Source: Pseudoalteromonas sp. S16_S37 (GTDB lineage: Bacteria; Pseudomonadota; Gammaproteobacteria; Enterobacterales; Alteromonadaceae). Taken from it: a DNA stretch of 64,000 bases. Every line of letters begins with the position of its first letter. Position 1 is the first letter of the stretch. Below the pieces are notes generated by a model. The model searched no databases, was not told the origin of the DNA, and worked only from the letters and a program-made list of their open reading frames with translations. The DNA lies in NCBI RefSeq assembly GCF_014694405.1, contig NZ_JAAUWV010000018.1, positions 17,475-81,474 on the forward strand, given 5' to 3'. Positions 1 through 10,500 of the stretch are shown in pieces. The translations under genes were made by a program, and so were the position numbers.

Positions 1-2
1 TA

Positions 3-1064
3 GCTAAAAATGACGCACATATTTATTTTAAAGCGAATGTAAAACACCCTGGCATATATGAAATATATCGTGTTAATACGCGCACTGGTGAACGTGAGCA
101 ACTTACCGACTTAAACGGCATGACGGATTACAGTTTAAGCCCTGATGAGAGCAAGTTGTTATTAACGCATTCAACCATCATGATGCCTGAAGAATTGTAC
201 ATAACAGATGTACAGCCTAACGCAGTAGCTAAACGTGTTACTCACACTGTTTCAGAGGCATTTGCCAACAAAAAGTTGATTGCGCCTAAGATTGTTGCAG
301 TGCCATCAAGCCATGGCGAAGCACCGATTTACTCTAAAGTTTATTACCCAGCAGATTATGTTGAAGGGGAAACCGGTAAAAAGCGTAAAGCGATTATCTT
401 CAACCATGGAGCTGGATATACGCAAGATGCGCATATGGGGTGGTCTTACTACTTTAGAGAATTTATGTTCCATTCACTGTTAGCTAGCGAAGGCTATGTA
501 GTGATGGATATGGATTACCGAGCATCAAAAGGGTACGGCAGAGATTGGCGCACCGCAATATACCGTCATATGGGCAAGCCTGAAATTGAAGACCTAGTTG
601 ACGGTGTAAATTGGATGGTAGATAACACCAATGTAGATAGAGAAGCGGTTGGCACTTATGGCGGGTCATACGGCGGCTTTATGACCTTTATGGCGCTATT
701 TACACAGCCAGATGTATTTAAAGCGGGCGCGGCAATTAGGCCTGTAACTGACTGGGCGTATTACAATCACGGTTATACTTCAAATATCTTGAATCACCCA
801 GACATTGATCCGATCGCTTATGAGCGCAGCTCGCCAATCTACTTTGCACAAGGGCTGAAAAACGAGCTATTGATCAATGCGCCTATGCTTGATGACAATG
901 TTTTCTTTCAAGATGTTGTGCGCCTTGTACAGCGTTTAATTGAACTTGAAAAAACAGGTTTTGAAACGGCAATTTATCCCGTTGAGCCACATGGCTTCAG
1001 ACAGCCCTCTAGTTGGTTAGACGAATATCGCCGCATTTATAAGTTGTTTAAAGAAAACCTTTAA
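3..1064 (+). CDS. S9 family (prolyl oligopeptidase-type) peptidase, 3' part
   Basis: The reading frame is open from the left edge, so the start lies outside the window; the ATG at 120 is internal. The visible part is the end of a beta-propeller region followed by the alpha/beta-hydrolase catalytic domain of S9 peptidases. The nucleophile motif GGSYGG is at about 645-675. The acid is probably in the stretch NAPMLDDNV (about 877-905) and the histidine in EPHGF (about 985-1000). This is the usual Ser-Asp-His order and spacing of dipeptidyl-peptidase IV / acylaminoacyl-peptidase relatives, which cleave short peptides. A strong terminator follows at once, so this gene ends its transcription unit and is not part of the biosynthetic locus. 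The family is clear; the exact substrate is not. Confidence 0.9.
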   Translation, partial: AKNDAHIYFKANVKHPGIYEIYRVNTRTGEREQLTDLNGMTDYSLSPDESKLLLTHSTIMMPEELYITDVQPNAVAKRVTHTVSEAFANKKLIAPKIVAVPSSHGEAPIYSKVYYPADYVEGETGKKRKAIIFNHGAGYTQDAHMGWSYYFREFMFHSLLASEGYVVMDMDYRASKGYGRDWRTAIYRHMGKPEIEDLVDGVNWMVDNTNVDREAVGTYGGSYGGFMTFMALFTQPDVFKAGAAIRPVTDWAYYNHGYTSNILNHPDIDPIAYERSSPIYFAQGLKNELLINAPMLDDNVFFQDVVRLVQRLIELEKTGFETAIYPVEPHGFRQPSSWLDEYRRIYKLFKENL

Positions 1065-1077
1065 TATTGATTAGCAG

Positions 1078-1107
1078 CGCCAGCGATTAAAAGCTGGCGT
1101 TTTTTTT
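1078..1107 (+). terminator. Rho-independent terminator after the S9 peptidase
   Basis: A perfect 7-bp stem CGCCAGC / GCTGGCG (1078-1084 and 1093-1099) with an 8-nt loop is followed directly by eight T residues (1100-1107). It lies 14 bases after the peptidase stop codon. Confidence 0.9.
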
Positions 1108-1291
1108 GACATCAACGTGTGAACCTTGTGCTTTCTATTACAATAATACCCACCCGCGTTATTCAATGATCTATTTGGAGGCAAGGACACCTCATTGATA
1201 GCACCGTTATCGTGTCGGACTAATTGCAAAAAAATAATCAAGTATTAATACGGGTCGTAAAATATCGGATCAACATAAAGGAATAAATATA

Positions 1292-2785
1292 ATGCGCATA
1301 CTCTATTTTCCAATTGCAGGGATACTTTTACTATCGAGTTGTGTCCAACACGATGGTGTCCAACACGGTGGTGTCCAACACGATGATACAAATAGACCTA
1401 TCAGCAATAATAAGCTACTTGCTGCTTACTCAATGCTTGCGCCAGCAAGCGATGGCTCTGTGCTGATATATGGCAGAGTAATCGTCGATGGTGTACTAAA
1501 AGACTCAAGTGGTTGTCCAACTATTGTCAGCGAGAGTGGAAACACAATAAAGAGTAAACAGAGGCAGCAAAGGCCAGATCCAAGTTTATTCCCGGTGACG
1601 GTCTGTGAGGCGGTGCTAGAGCCAAATGTAAGTTACCAAGTGGCATACAGTAATCTCAAGCTAGCGAAATCTTCACTGGAACCTAAAAACATTCAAATAT
1701 TTGGTGATACTGGCTGTAAAAGCAAAGTGTGTAACACCAGCGCGGCTGAGCCCTTTAAAACTCTAGCGAGTATTGCAGCAAACAGCCCGCCAGACTTGCT
1801 GCTACATATGGGCGATTACAATTACCGAGGGACATCGGGTAGTATCAGTGGTAACACATACGCTTATGATGCGGGAGACGGCGGCTATGGTGGTAAAAGC
1901 TGTGGCCTAGATGAAACCTACTACAGTCAAAACTCCCAAGGAAGTCCGCGACCTGATAGTTGGGCAAATTGGAATGCTGATTTTTTTCAAAGCACGCAAG
2001 CGTTAATGGGCAGTGCCCCTTGGGTGTTCGCCCGTGGTAATCATGAACTTTGCTCAAGAGCTGGAATAGGGTGGTTTTACTTATTTGGGCCTGGGGCTCA
2101 ATTTCAGCGGTCAATAAAGCAGCAATCTTGCCCTTCGCAAGGTAGCTATACCAATCCACCAGCGACAGCAGTTGAGCATATAGCAATGATTGAGCCGTAT
2201 GGTTTGCCACTGCGCAATTTAAACGTGTGGGTGTTCGATTCAGCTAATGCGTGTGACGAACTTTCAACTAACCAGCTAACAGCGCAATATACTCAGCAAT
2301 TTGAAAAGCTCAATACCTTTGCTGAGCGCTCAAACAATCCCACTTGGGTTATGACACATCGACCAATCTGGGGAGTAAATGGCGTGTCGCCGCTTGATAC
2401 AATTAATACCCAATTACAAGTAGCATTGTCAAAAACTAAACAAAAAGCCTTGTCAGATAAAGTCGCGTTGTCGTTGTCAGGGCATATGCACCTGTATCAG
2501 TCTGTTACGCCCAATAGCGACTCGGGTCGACCGGCACAAATTGTTGTTGGAAATAGCGGTGTGAGCCTAAGTAACACGACTGACAACCAAAGTGTATCGG
2601 TAACGCTGGATGGTGTACAAAGCATTGTAAATACTCAGGGCAAATTTGGATATTTGAAAATTCAACTCAAGGATAACGCGTTGCAATGGCAAGGTGAAAT
2701 GATTGGCGAGAATGCAAAAGCATTCTTAGTGTGCGATCCAAACCATGCGACCAACGGTAAAGCAATTTGCGAGAAATTAGACTAA
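1292..2785 (+). CDS. Lipoprotein metallophosphoesterase (calcineurin-like)
   Basis: 497 codons with a good Shine-Dalgarno AAAGGA upstream. The N-terminus is a lipoprotein signal peptide with lipobox LLSSC, so Cys17 is probably the lipidated residue. The mature protein is then likely held in the cell envelope. The calcineurin-like metallophosphoesterase motifs appear in order: GDTG, GDYNYRG, GNHE, THRP and GHMH, which together form the two-metal site. Substrate cannot be deduced; relatives include purple-acid-phosphatase-like and nucleotide phosphoesterases. Immediately after the lipobox Cys lie three copies of a five-residue unit (VQHDG, VQHGG, VQHDD), a probable flexible tether. It stands alone, between a terminator and a palindrome, with no obvious operon partner. 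Confidence 0.88.
   Translation: MRILYFPIAGILLLSSCVQHDGVQHGGVQHDDTNRPISNNKLLAAYSMLAPASDGSVLIYGRVIVDGVLKDSSGCPTIVSESGNTIKSKQRQQRPDPSLFPVTVCEAVLEPNVSYQVAYSNLKLAKSSLEPKNIQIFGDTGCKSKVCNTSAAEPFKTLASIAANSPPDLLLHMGDYNYRGTSGSISGNTYAYDAGDGGYGGKSCGLDETYYSQNSQGSPRPDSWANWNADFFQSTQALMGSAPWVFARGNHELCSRAGIGWFYLFGPGAQFQRSIKQQSCPSQGSYTNPPATAVEHIAMIEPYGLPLRNLNVWVFDSANACDELSTNQLTAQYTQQFEKLNTFAERSNNPTWVMTHRPIWGVNGVSPLDTINTQLQVALSKTKQKALSDKVALSLSGHMHLYQSVTPNSDSGRPAQIVVGNSGVSLSNTTDNQSVSVTLDGVQSIVNTQGKFGYLKIQLKDNALQWQGEMIGENAKAFLVCDPNHATNGKAICEKLD
1343..1387 (+). repeat. Three 15-bp tandem repeats in the lipoprotein tether
   Basis: Three in-frame copies of a 15-base unit of type GTCCAACACGATGGT encode VQHDG, VQHGG and VQHDD directly after the lipobox cysteine. 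Copies differ at one or two bases. Being a multiple of three, copy-number change would lengthen or shorten the tether without a frameshift. Confidence 0.9.
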
Positions 2786-2810
2786 TGAATCTATAAATCG
2801 ACTTCAAAAA

Positions 2811-2840
2811 AGGGGTATAAATAAATTTATTTATACCCCT
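2811..2840. repeat. Perfect 30-bp palindrome in the intergenic region
   Basis: AGGGGTATAAATAAA (2811-2825) is followed without a spacer by its exact reverse complement (2826-2840). Six A residues precede it, so on the minus strand it would look like a hairpin followed by T residues. On the plus strand it lacks a U tract. It could act as a terminator-like barrier between the metallophosphoesterase and spo0M-like genes, or be a protein-binding palindrome. Confidence 0.8.
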
Positions 2841-2970
2841 AGTTGATAGCCTTAGCTTTGCCAAAAATTACATGGCTTGCTCTGTTGCATAGTGATTTTT
2901 CATGTAAGACAATAAGTTAATGTAATTGAAACGTCCAAATCGATCATTTTGAATAAATATAAGGATAAGT

Positions 2971-3753
2971 ATGTCGTTTTTCAAAAAAGTACTTGGTAGT
3001 GTAGGGATTGGTGCTGCAAAGGTAGATGCCGTTTTAGATCACAATGAAGTATCATCTGGGGAGGAATTAACCGGCGTGATAAAGGTGATTGGTGGCAAAG
3101 TAGCTCAAGAGATCAATAAAATCGATCTTGACGTTATGTGTAACTACACCGTTGAGTATGAAGACGATGAAGGTGAAGATATCACAGAAGTGCGAGAGCA
3201 TACGCTGTCACGTTTTCAAATAAAAGAAAAGTTTACAATTGAACCAGGTGAAGAAAAGCATTTCCCATTTTCATTTGAGCTAGATGAAGAAACACCAATC
3301 ACTGTAGGTCACTCAAAAACTTGGTTGGAAACAAATTTAGATATTGATATGGCAATTGATAAAACAGACAAAGATTATGTTTATGTTGTGCCAAATGAAT
3401 TCCAGCAAGCGGTAATTGATGCCTTAGAAGATCTTGGTTTTGAGCTATATGACGCCGATTGTGAGGGCATTGATTCGGTGTCATTCTCAAGGCTTCCATT
3501 TGTTCAAGAGCTTGAATTTAAAACCATATCAGGCGACTTTCATGGTAAGTTTGACGAAGTAGAGGTGGTATTTTTAAATCGTGGTTATCAGTTAGATGTG
3601 GTTTTTGAGATTGATAGGAAAGCCCGGGGATTTTCAGGATTTTTCAAAGAGGCATTTGATTTAGATGAATCAAAAGTGCGCTTAGTTGTTACAGCGGATA
3701 ACTTTGAAGAATTAGAAGAACTAATTTACGACATATTAGAAGCGAACTCTTAA
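2971..3753 (+). CDS. Spo0M-family (arrestin-like) protein
   Basis: 260 codons, with Shine-Dalgarno AAGGA six bases before ATG. The N-terminus MSFFKKVLGSVGIGAAKVD and the following beta-rich sequence are typical of the Spo0M (SpoOM) family. This family has an arrestin-like N-terminal domain and in Bacillus is linked to control of sporulation entry. In non-sporulating proteobacteria its role is undefined. The protein is acidic and has no signal peptide or membrane segment, so it is probably cytosolic. A 0.8-kb non-coding gap separates it from the synthetase genes, so it is probably a bystander. Confidence 0.85.
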   Translation: MSFFKKVLGSVGIGAAKVDAVLDHNEVSSGEELTGVIKVIGGKVAQEINKIDLDVMCNYTVEYEDDEGEDITEVREHTLSRFQIKEKFTIEPGEEKHFPFSFELDEETPITVGHSKTWLETNLDIDMAIDKTDKDYVYVVPNEFQQAVIDALEDLGFELYDADCEGIDSVSFSRLPFVQELEFKTISGDFHGKFDEVEVVFLNRGYQLDVVFEIDRKARGFSGFFKEAFDLDESKVRLVVTADNFEELEELIYDILEANS

Positions 3754-4577
3754 GCTCACATCACCTATCTAATTCATTTTTTGCTAGCAAAGAAAGCTGT
3801 CAGACCCTTTTTTGTTTATGGCGATGTCATACGAAAATAGGTCTGATATCTGGCACTTATAAAGCCGTTATCTACACTATTTACCTATTTTCATATATGC
3901 AAAATAACCCTTAATGACTTCAAACGAGTAACGAGTTCAAAGGGCGAACGCTGTTAAAAACTCCCTCCCAAAAGATTTTCGTACAAAAAATAACCTGCAA
4001 AAAATAAATTAGCAAAATAAAATAGTTAGGCTAAGCTTTTTAGAAAATAGCGGCTTAATAGTTATTTGAGCATGAAAAGCTGATTTACCGATACTTTGAA
4101 TATTTATTAGCAATATCTGAGTGGCTTGTAATGCAAATAACGACATAAGTTACATAAACTATGTACAGCAATGAGATTAAAATTAAATTCATTGTTAATA
4201 TGTTGTTTTGTTTTTGTTTTTGTTTTTGTTTTTGTGATTACAATTAAGCATAAAAAGCTATTGCTGAGATACACCAAAAAACCGTTAAGTTCTAAGGAAT
4301 TATTTGTAGTTCTGCTGTCGTTTAAACGAGATATGTGATTTCTACTTGACTCTTAATAAATGTAACTAATTGACTGTAGGTTAGTTATTAAAGCTGGGAG
4401 CAGTTAATTAGTGCTTTAGTGTACTGATTACCCAAGGAAGTACAAACGTGAAGTTTTGCATAATTTCATTTGTTGTACTAAACACATTAATTGATTTTTA
4501 TCAGTTATAGACCGTAAATGTACGGCGTATTTTGCAGCAACTTGCAGCGCGCTGTACTGATCGTTGATGGGCACGGA
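3754..4577 (+). other. Long AT-rich intergenic region upstream of the synthetase operon
   Basis: About 820 bases without a convincing gene. It must hold the promoter of the synthetase operon, but I see no clean -35/-10 pair: two TTGACT boxes (4346 and 4370) lack a matching -10 at the right spacing. It contains a short TTTTTG tandem repeat (4211-4234). No riboswitch or tRNA was recognised. Confidence 0.6.
4211..4234 (+). repeat. Hexanucleotide TTTTTG tandem repeat upstream of the synthetase operon
   Basis: Four perfect TTTTTG copies in a row, preceded by a degenerate TGTTGTTTTG. The repeat lies roughly 370 bases before the first synthetase start. Simple repeats of this sort can change copy number by slipped-strand mispairing, but a regulatory effect is speculative here. 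Confidence 0.85.
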
Positions 4578-7500
4578 ATGAATACAAATATAGTAGCGTC
4601 CTTAGTCGCACTGGCTAAGACTCGTGGCAATGATGTCGCATATCAATATTTCTTCGATGATGACAAACCTTGTAAAACACTTACGTATGCTCAGCTAGAT
4701 AGTAGAGCTAGGTTAATTGCATCAGGGCTTAAAGTTCATTTCAAAAAAGGTGACAGAGCGCTGTTGCTATATCAATCTGGATTTGAATTTGTCGAAGCTT
4801 TCTTTGCCTGTCTGTACGCCGGTGTAATAGCTGTTCCTGCTTACCCACCGAAAAAAAACCAAAATATAGACCGATTGCGCAACATTATAGAAGATGCTGG
4901 TGCGACGGGAGCTTTGACCACAGTCAAAATATCTGAAATTGCAGCTCCTTTGTTCGAAGCAGAAAAGAGTTTACAGTCTGTGCCTTTGTACACCACAGAT
5001 GAACAGTTATCACAGTCGCACGAGCCTTTGTCTTGGCAAGATATAAGTATTGAGCCACACGATTTAGCGTTTTTGCAATATACATCAGGTTCGACCGGTA
5101 CTCCAAAGGGGGTGATGGTCGATCACGGTAACATTATTGATAACGAACAGATGATGAAAGAGGCGTTTGGCCACGATGAGAATACGTCGATTGTCAGCTG
5201 GCTACCTCATTTTCATGATATGGGGCTCATTTTTGGTATTTTGCATCCGATTTTTATCGGCGCAAGCGCTGCCTTGATGAACCCGACATACTTTTTGCAA
5301 AAACCATTTCGTTGGCTAAAGCTGCTAAGCGACACCAAAGGTGTAACCTCTAGTGCGCCTAACTTTGCTTATGATTTGTGTGTTGACACGATAAAAGATG
5401 AACAGTTAGCAACGCTTGATTTGTCACATTGGCGCAGAGCGTTAAATGGTGCAGAGCCAGTTAGAGCAAGTACGCTTGAGCGTTTTTATAAAAAATTTAA
5501 AACCTGTGGTCTAAAACGGGCCGCAATATCGCCATGCTACGGCATGGCAGAAACAACGCTGTTTGTTACTGGTAGTAAATTAACTGATGGTGCAAAAGTA
5601 TTACAACTTGATGCCCAGCAATTACAGCAAGGCAAAGCGCGAGTGCTCGTCGAAAATCGCCCTGATGAGCCATTTTGTGATTTAAGCTGTGATAACGCAT
5701 CGGCTATCTATTATGCAATTTCGTGTGGTACTACTTGGCATAACCATGAAATAGCAATTGTTGATGCGCAAAGCAAACAACGATTGCAAGATGGCTATGT
5801 AGGGGAAATATGGATCAGAGGCACGAGTGTTGCAAAAGGTTATTGGCAACGAGCTGAACAAACCTTAGAAGTTTTTAATGGCTTCATAGATGCTGATGAG
5901 AAACACCCATACCTACGTACTGGCGATCTTGGATTTTTATATAAAGGCGATCTTTACGTTACTGGGCGTTGTAAAGACGTATTAATATTCAGAGGGAAAA
6001 ACCACTATCCCCAAGATATAGAGCTCAGCGTAAGCCTCTCTCACGATGCTTTGGACAACAACGGCGGAGCCGCATTTTCTGTTACAACAGATAAAGGTGA
6101 AGAAGGATTGGTGGTTGTGCAGCAAGTCAAGCGCACCGCAATTAGAAAGCTGGATACCGACGCGGTATTTGCTGCAATGACGGCGGCTATCATTGAAAAT
6201 CATGATATTAACCCCTACGAGCTGGTACTAATAAAACCTGGCCGTATTTTAAAAACATCCAGTGGCAAAATTCAGCGCCAAGAAAATAAACGTCACTATT
6301 TACAAAATTGCTTCGATACCATCGCGCGAACAAAAGTGGCTCAAAAAGAAAATAGCAACAAGCCAAAAACAGTTTCTAATCAACTGCTTGATTTACAAGA
6401 GTGGGTACAGCGCGCATTGAAAGATGTGATTGCTCAAGAGGTTGATAGACCCGCTGAGTCACTGGATGTTGATGCTACATTTCAGTCACTTGGCATCGAT
6501 TCGATGAAGGCCGTACGCGTGTCTGGCGAATTGATGGAGTTACATGACATTGAACTTGAGCCAACGGTGCTATTCGAGTATCCAACGATTGCTCAGCTAG
6601 CGACTTATTTGTGTGAGTTTGAGCAAGTGCGGGGAGCTTTTTCAGGTTCAAGCCAAGATATCACAGTTGAAGACAAAGCTGCCAACAGTAGCCAGTCTAA
6701 ATCGGCTGAGCAGGCGCACAACAATGACATTGCGGTGATTGGTATGGCGTGTCGATATCCTCAAGCAAATGGCTTAGAGGAATATTGGCAGTTGCTCTCA
6801 CACATGCAAAGTGCGATTGCAAAAGCAAACCCATCACGCAAACAATTATGTCCTCAGTTCGACATGCAAAGGTTAGGCGGCTATCTCGAAGACATAGATT
6901 GTTTTGATCCAACGATGTTTTTTTTATCGCCAACTGAAGCCAAACACATTGACCCACAGCACAGATTACTACTTGAAACGGCCTATCATGCAATTGAATC
7001 GGCTGGGCTTTCGCCTGCTGCGCTTAATGGTGAAGAAGTCGGCGTATATGTTGGCATTTCTCAGAATGATTACTTTGGTGTTTCTAACCAAGTACAAGCT
7101 GAAAACCCTTACCTAGGTACTGGTACTGCGTTAAGTATTGCGGCAAATCGGCTTTCTTACACCTTCAATTTTACGGGGCCAAGTTTAGCAATTGATACCG
7201 CTTGTTCATCATCTTTAGTGGCATTACACCATGCGATGCAAGCTATGCGCAATGGTAAGTTGCCAATGGCAATGGTTGCAGGGGTTAACCTAATTTTAAG
7301 TGATGAGGTATCTAACGCTTGCCATAGTGCGCAAATGTTGTCACCGGATGGGTTATGTAAAACATTTTCTAACGGTGCCAATGGCTATGTGCGCAGCGAG
7401 GGAGTGGGTTGCATATTGCTCAAACCCTTTGCTCAAGCACTGGCAGACAAAGACCCAATCTATGGCGTGTTAAAAGGCTGTGCGCTTAACCAAGATGGAC

Positions 7501-10500
7501 GCAGCAATGGCTTAACTGCGCCAAACGGTATTGCGCAGCAAAATGTGATCAAGGCGGCGCTTGCCGATGCGCAGTTATCGGCGAAAGACATTCAGTATGT
7601 GGAGGCTCATGGTACAGGCACAGAGCTTGGCGACCCAATTGAGGTATCTGCTTTAAACAAAGTGTATCGAGAAAAGCAAGAGAGTGTTGAGCCGTTGATC
7701 GTAGGCTCGGCAAAAGCCAATATTGGACATCTTGAGTCTGGGGCCGGTATAGCAGGGCTAATTAAAACCTTGCTATGTTTTGAACATCAACAGATCCCGG
7801 GCCAGCTTTATTGCGACGAGCTGAACTCGCATATTCCTTGGCATAAAATCGCAATTACGGTTAAAACTAAAACCACTGATTGGCCTCATCATGGCCAAAA
7901 TAAGCTTCTGGCAGGGGTTAGTTCATTTGGCTTTGGTGGCACCAATGCTCATGTTATTTGCCAAAGCGCGCCTTCTCGGGGTAGCGACTCTATTGATTTA
8001 GAAGCGCATAGTTTGTCTTACATTTTGCCGTTAAATGCTAAAACGAGCGAATCGCTGATAGCCTTAGCTAAGCGCTATGGTAAACGGCTTGAAAGCCTTG
8101 ATGCGGCGCAATTTGATGCACTCATACTGACTACTGCCCATAGCACCCCTTTGAAAAAGGCCATAAAAACAGCGGTATGCGCGGATACCAGAGCGCAGTT
8201 GGTTGAAAGCTTATTGCACTATAGTGAGCAGGTTGAGGAGCATCAAATCTCACCTAAAACGGTATTTTTGTTTACCGGGCAAGGTGCTCAGTACGCGTAC
8301 ATGGGTAAAGATTTATACGAAAGCCAAAGTGTGTTCAAAAGTGCAATAGATGAGTGTGACGTCTTATTACAGGGGGTTTTTGAACAGCGCTTAATTGAGG
8401 CGTTATACAGCGAAGAAAGTGCGCAGTTAATTAATCAAACCAAATGGACTCAAGTAGTGATCTTTGCCATTGAATATGCATTGGCAAAATTACTAATTAG
8501 CTTGGGTGTGAAACCCGATATGGTCATTGGTCACAGTGTAGGAGAGTATGCCGCAGCATGTATTGCTGGGGTCTTCAGTCTTGCTGATGCAATTAAACTG
8601 ATATCGGCACGTGCAATATTAATGGATGGCCTTGAATCATGTGGTGCTATGGTATCGGCACGATGCGACGAACAATTGGCCAAAGCGTTGCTTCAACCTT
8701 ACAAAAGTGAGGCTGCAATATCGGCATTCCATGGCCTAAGCGGTGTGGTGTTCTCAGGAAGCCAGCACGCGATTGATGCGATTTGTGAACAATTGAGCAA
8801 TCGGGCGATTAAATTCAAAGCGCTAAATACGGCGAGAGCATTTCACTCACCGCTTATGCAGCCGATCCTCAATGATTTTGAAAAAGTGGTACAAAGCGTT
8901 CCATTGTCGTTACCTAACTGTGAGTTTGTCTCCTCAGTAACCGGCAAACTAGAACAACAGGCATTGTGCCAGCACAGTTATTGGGTTGAGCAAATAATCC
9001 AACCTGTTAAATTTGCCGATGCATTAAATGCGCTGCAACAGTTCGATTACTATTGCATTGTGGAAGTTGGACCAAAACCAGTATTGAGCACTTTAGTACA
9101 AGAGAATCGTCCAAAAGATAACTGCGAATTTATTGGTGTCCTTAACGCCAAGGGTAATGACAAGTCGCGCTTGCTTGGTGCAATTGCCAAGTTATTTGAA
9201 CTAGGGGTGTCGCTCAACTGGCAAGCTATCTACCCGCAAACAGGGTTTATTCGCCAGCCACTACCTGCTTATCCTTTTGCCAAAGAGCGATATTGGATAG
9301 GCAGCAATGAAATAAGCGCGCCTTTATCTATCACTTCTCAGCCTGTTGCTGCTCAAGATCGTTCAGAAGCTATTCGTCAGTTTGTATTACTTACGTTATC
9401 TAAGCAGTTGTCGATCCCCGCTAATAACATTGATACGCATCAGCCGCTCCTAGAAATGGGCGTTGACTCGCTGATGATCATGCAGGCGGTTAGAACTTAC
9501 GAGAAAGAATTCAAATTAGAGTTCAGTGTGAGGCAATTTTATGAAGAGCTTAGCACTGTAGAGCAGTTGGTCGATTATATAGCGCGCAATAGCGACTATT
9601 TAAACCAAACAAGTCAGCTTGAACTACCACAGCATTCAGAGCAAGAATCGCAGCAAGACAGAGTGTTAGCTAGTGAGCTCTCATTGGGGGAGCAAACAAT
9701 CGCTGCGATTTGCCGTGAGCAACTTCAAGCGGCGGCAAGTGTAAACAATGAACAGGCAAGACTGAGTATTGAAGCGGTTGCGACAAAGCAGCTACAAATG
9801 TTGCAAGGCGCAAGTGTGAACTTTGCGCACACTGTTAAACCTGTAGAGCGTTATGCGCTAAGTGCGACTACAACGAGCGTTACTCAAAATGTCACTCAAA
9901 AGAGCAGTGTGTTACCCGGATTTCAAGCAAAACAGGTGATGGTGCAAAATGACAATGAGCAAATAAAACAGCACCAAGCAAATTTAGCCAGTCGCTATTG
10001 TGATAAAACACAAAGCTCAAAAAATTTAGTGAGTGCGCATCGGGCGCATTTGGCAGATTGCCGAGCATCTGCGGGCTTTAGACTCTCCAGCAAAGAAATG
10101 CTCTATCCGGTATTTGCAAAACGTTGCCAAGGCTCAAGAATTTGGGATATTGATGGAAATGAATATATTGATATAACCATGGACTTTGGGGTTAACTTAT
10201 TTGGTCATAAGAGTGAGTTTATTACCCAAGCACTGTATGAACAAATCGATTCTGGGCTGCAATTGGGGCTAGCTAGTCCCCTTGCCTGTGAAGTGGCAGA
10301 GCTGATCAGTGAATTGACAGGTCTAGAGCGAGCAACATTTTGTAACTCAGGCACCGAAGCTGTAATGACCGCTGTACGCCTAGCGCGCACAGTGAATAAG
10401 AAAGATAAAATTGTGCAATTTAATGGTGCCTATCATGGCCACTATGACGGCACACTCGCTCATCCTACGCCAGATGGCAACCATGTTGAACCAATGTGCT

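Noticed and set aside
4340..4400. TTGACT boxes as a sigma-70 promoter for the synthetase operon
   Set aside because: No acceptable -10 box lies 16-18 bases downstream of either box.
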